DNA from: DASRYH01 sp035687245
GTDB taxonomy: Bacteria > Actinomycetota > Coriobacteriia > Anaerosomatales > PHET01
Direction: 5' to 3'
NCBI GenBank assembly: GCA_035687245.1
Contig: DASRYH010000055.1
Location: forward strand, 1 to 6,959
Length of the DNA: 6,959 nt
Shown: positions 5,952-6,959 of the stretch, one piece after another
How positions within the stretch are numbered: the first letter of the stretch is position 1
How the letters are laid out: each line of letters begins with the position of its first letter
Program-made: the position numbers and the translations under genes
The notes under the pieces: model-generated
What the model was told of the DNA's origin: nothing
What the model saw: only the letters and a program-made list of their open reading frames with translations
Databases searched by the model: none

Positions 5952-6959
5952 GTGCTTCGGGACTACTACTTTCATGACTTCACCCGGAGCACCTGCAGCA
6001 CGTGTGGGCAGCTGTGTGACGCCAAGATCATCATCAAGGGCTCTTCGGCGTTTCTGCTGAAGCGCTGCATAGAACACGGCGAGCACGTCGAGCTCTTCGA
6101 GGAGGACGCGAGCTACCTGCTGGCGCGCCACGCCTACGACAAGCCCGGCAACACGATCAAGCCGGACGTGAGGGTCGCCGAAGGGTGTCCGTACGACTGT
6201 GGGCTGTGCGCGGACCACGAGCAGCACACATGCATCGGCGTCATCGAGGTGACGCAGCACTGCGACCTGGGCTGTCCCGTCTGCTACGCGAGCGCCGACG
6301 GCAACGGGCATTCGGCGGGACTTCCGCTCGCCAAGATCGACGAGATGATGGAGTTCTACAGGGCGCGCGAAGGTGGCAAGCCTGAGATTCTGCAGCTCTC
6401 TGGCGGCGAGCCCACAACGCACCCGCAGATCGAGGAGATCCTCAAGCTCGCCAAGAAGCAGCACTTCAAGTACCTGATGCTGAACACCAACGGGTTGCGC
6501 ATCGCCGAAGACCCCGAGTTCGCGCGCTTCCTCGCCACGCTCACGCCCGGCTTCGAGGTCTACCTGCAGTTCGATGGCGTGAATGATGCGGTCTACACCA
6601 AGATGCGCGGGGCTAAGCTCTATGACACCAAGCAGCGCGCGATCGCGAACCTCGCGGCCGCAGGCGTGCCCATCACGCTGGTGGCCACCATTGCGCGCGG
6701 CGTGAACGACGACCAGATTGGCGAGATCGTCCGCTTCGGCATGGAGACCGACTTTGTGCGCGGAGCGAACTTCCAGCCGATGGCGTTCTTCGGCAGACGG
6801 CCTGCGGCGCACGACGTGAAGAACCGCATCACGCTCACCGGTATCCGCCGCGAGATCGAGCGACAGACCGGCGGCGTCTTCACCGCCGAGGACATCGTGC
6901 CGCTGCCCTGTGACATCGACCGCGTTGCGGTGAGCTACGCGATCAGGGGCGACGCGGGC
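5952..6959 (+). CDS. MJ0619/Tes-like class D radical SAM protein (3' end outside the window)
   Basis: The gene opens with GTG and stays open through 336 codons to the window edge, so its C-terminus is missing. The N-terminus has a rubredoxin- or zinc-ribbon-like metal site: C15, C18 and perhaps C22, then C39-x2-H42 with the CxxHGE pattern. Two successive CX3CX2C motifs follow: C79/C83/C86 in the segment GCPYDCGLC, and C104/C108/C111 in CDLGCPVC. The second is the likely site of the radical SAM [4Fe-4S] cluster. SGGEP (150-154) is the SAM-binding GGE motif. Further on are LNTNG, YLQFDG and PLPC (C320), all of which I recall from the MJ0619/tetraether lipid synthase group. Characterised members methylate a pterin precursor (MJ0619) or join archaeal lipid tails (Tes). 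Which reaction this bacterial protein performs cannot be decided from the sequence. Nearly all the expected catalytic core is present. It starts 9 nt after the lipoprotein gene. Confidence 0.88.
   Translation, partial: MLRDYYFHDFTRSTCSTCGQLCDAKIIIKGSSAFLLKRCIEHGEHVELFEEDASYLLARHAYDKPGNTIKPDVRVAEGCPYDCGLCADHEQHTCIGVIEVTQHCDLGCPVCYASADGNGHSAGLPLAKIDEMMEFYRAREGGKPEILQLSGGEPTTHPQIEEILKLAKKQHFKYLMLNTNGLRIAEDPEFARFLATLTPGFEVYLQFDGVNDAVYTKMRGAKLYDTKQRAIANLAAAGVPITLVATIARGVNDDQIGEIVRFGMETDFVRGANFQPMAFFGRRPAAHDVKNRITLTGIRREIERQTGGVFTAEDIVPLPCDIDRVAVSYAIRGDAG

Noticed and set aside
5055..6812. 585-residue open frame on the - strand
   Set aside because: It lies antisense to the lipoprotein and radical SAM genes, both of which have clear signals and motifs. 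Its translation is rich in Arg/Val/Ala/Leu, with no recognisable motif or signal. This is the expected mirror of high-GC codon bias.

Overview
The window comes from a high-GC bacterium. A membrane-anchored multiheme cytochrome, GTG starts, several secreted proteins with PASTA domains and an archaeal-type radical SAM enzyme together suggest an anaerobic or facultatively anaerobic actinobacterium, perhaps a Coriobacteriia/OPB41 (Anaerosomatales)-like lineage. That placement is inferred from gene style only, because no rRNA or phylogenetic marker is present. Apart from the radical SAM enzyme, every gene product carries a membrane-anchor or export signal, so this is mostly an envelope and redox region.

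Layout. Positions 1-300 are a non-coding leader with small hairpins. Next is a NapC/NirT-like cytochrome with eight heme motifs (301-1218, +). It converges, with a 7-nt gap, on a secreted purple-acid-phosphatase-type metallophosphatase (1226-2158, -). A divergent intergenic region (2159-2400) separates the phosphatase from a large secreted protein (2401-4494, +). That protein is built from a seven-unit RCC1-like beta-propeller, three PASTA domains and a C-terminal beta module. A hairpin terminator follows (4521-4559). A second + strand unit then holds a lipoprotein (4728-5942) and a radical SAM protein (5952 to the right edge, truncated). The Shine-Dalgarno of the radical SAM gene overlaps the lipoprotein stop codon, so the two are probably co-translated.

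How the genes may work together. The cytochrome could take electrons from the quinol pool and pass them outward, but no terminal reductase gene lies beside it here. The phosphatase and the RCC1/PASTA protein are both exported; the PASTA domains suggest the latter binds peptidoglycan. The radical SAM protein has the layout of the MJ0619/tetraether lipid synthase (Tes) group: an N-terminal Cys/His metal-binding region, two successive CX3CX2C motifs, an LQFDG segment and a PLPC motif. Known members modify pterins or join archaeal lipid tails. A bacterial member coupled to a lipoprotein gene is the most interesting item in the window. No mobile elements, CRISPR arrays, tRNAs or rRNAs were seen.
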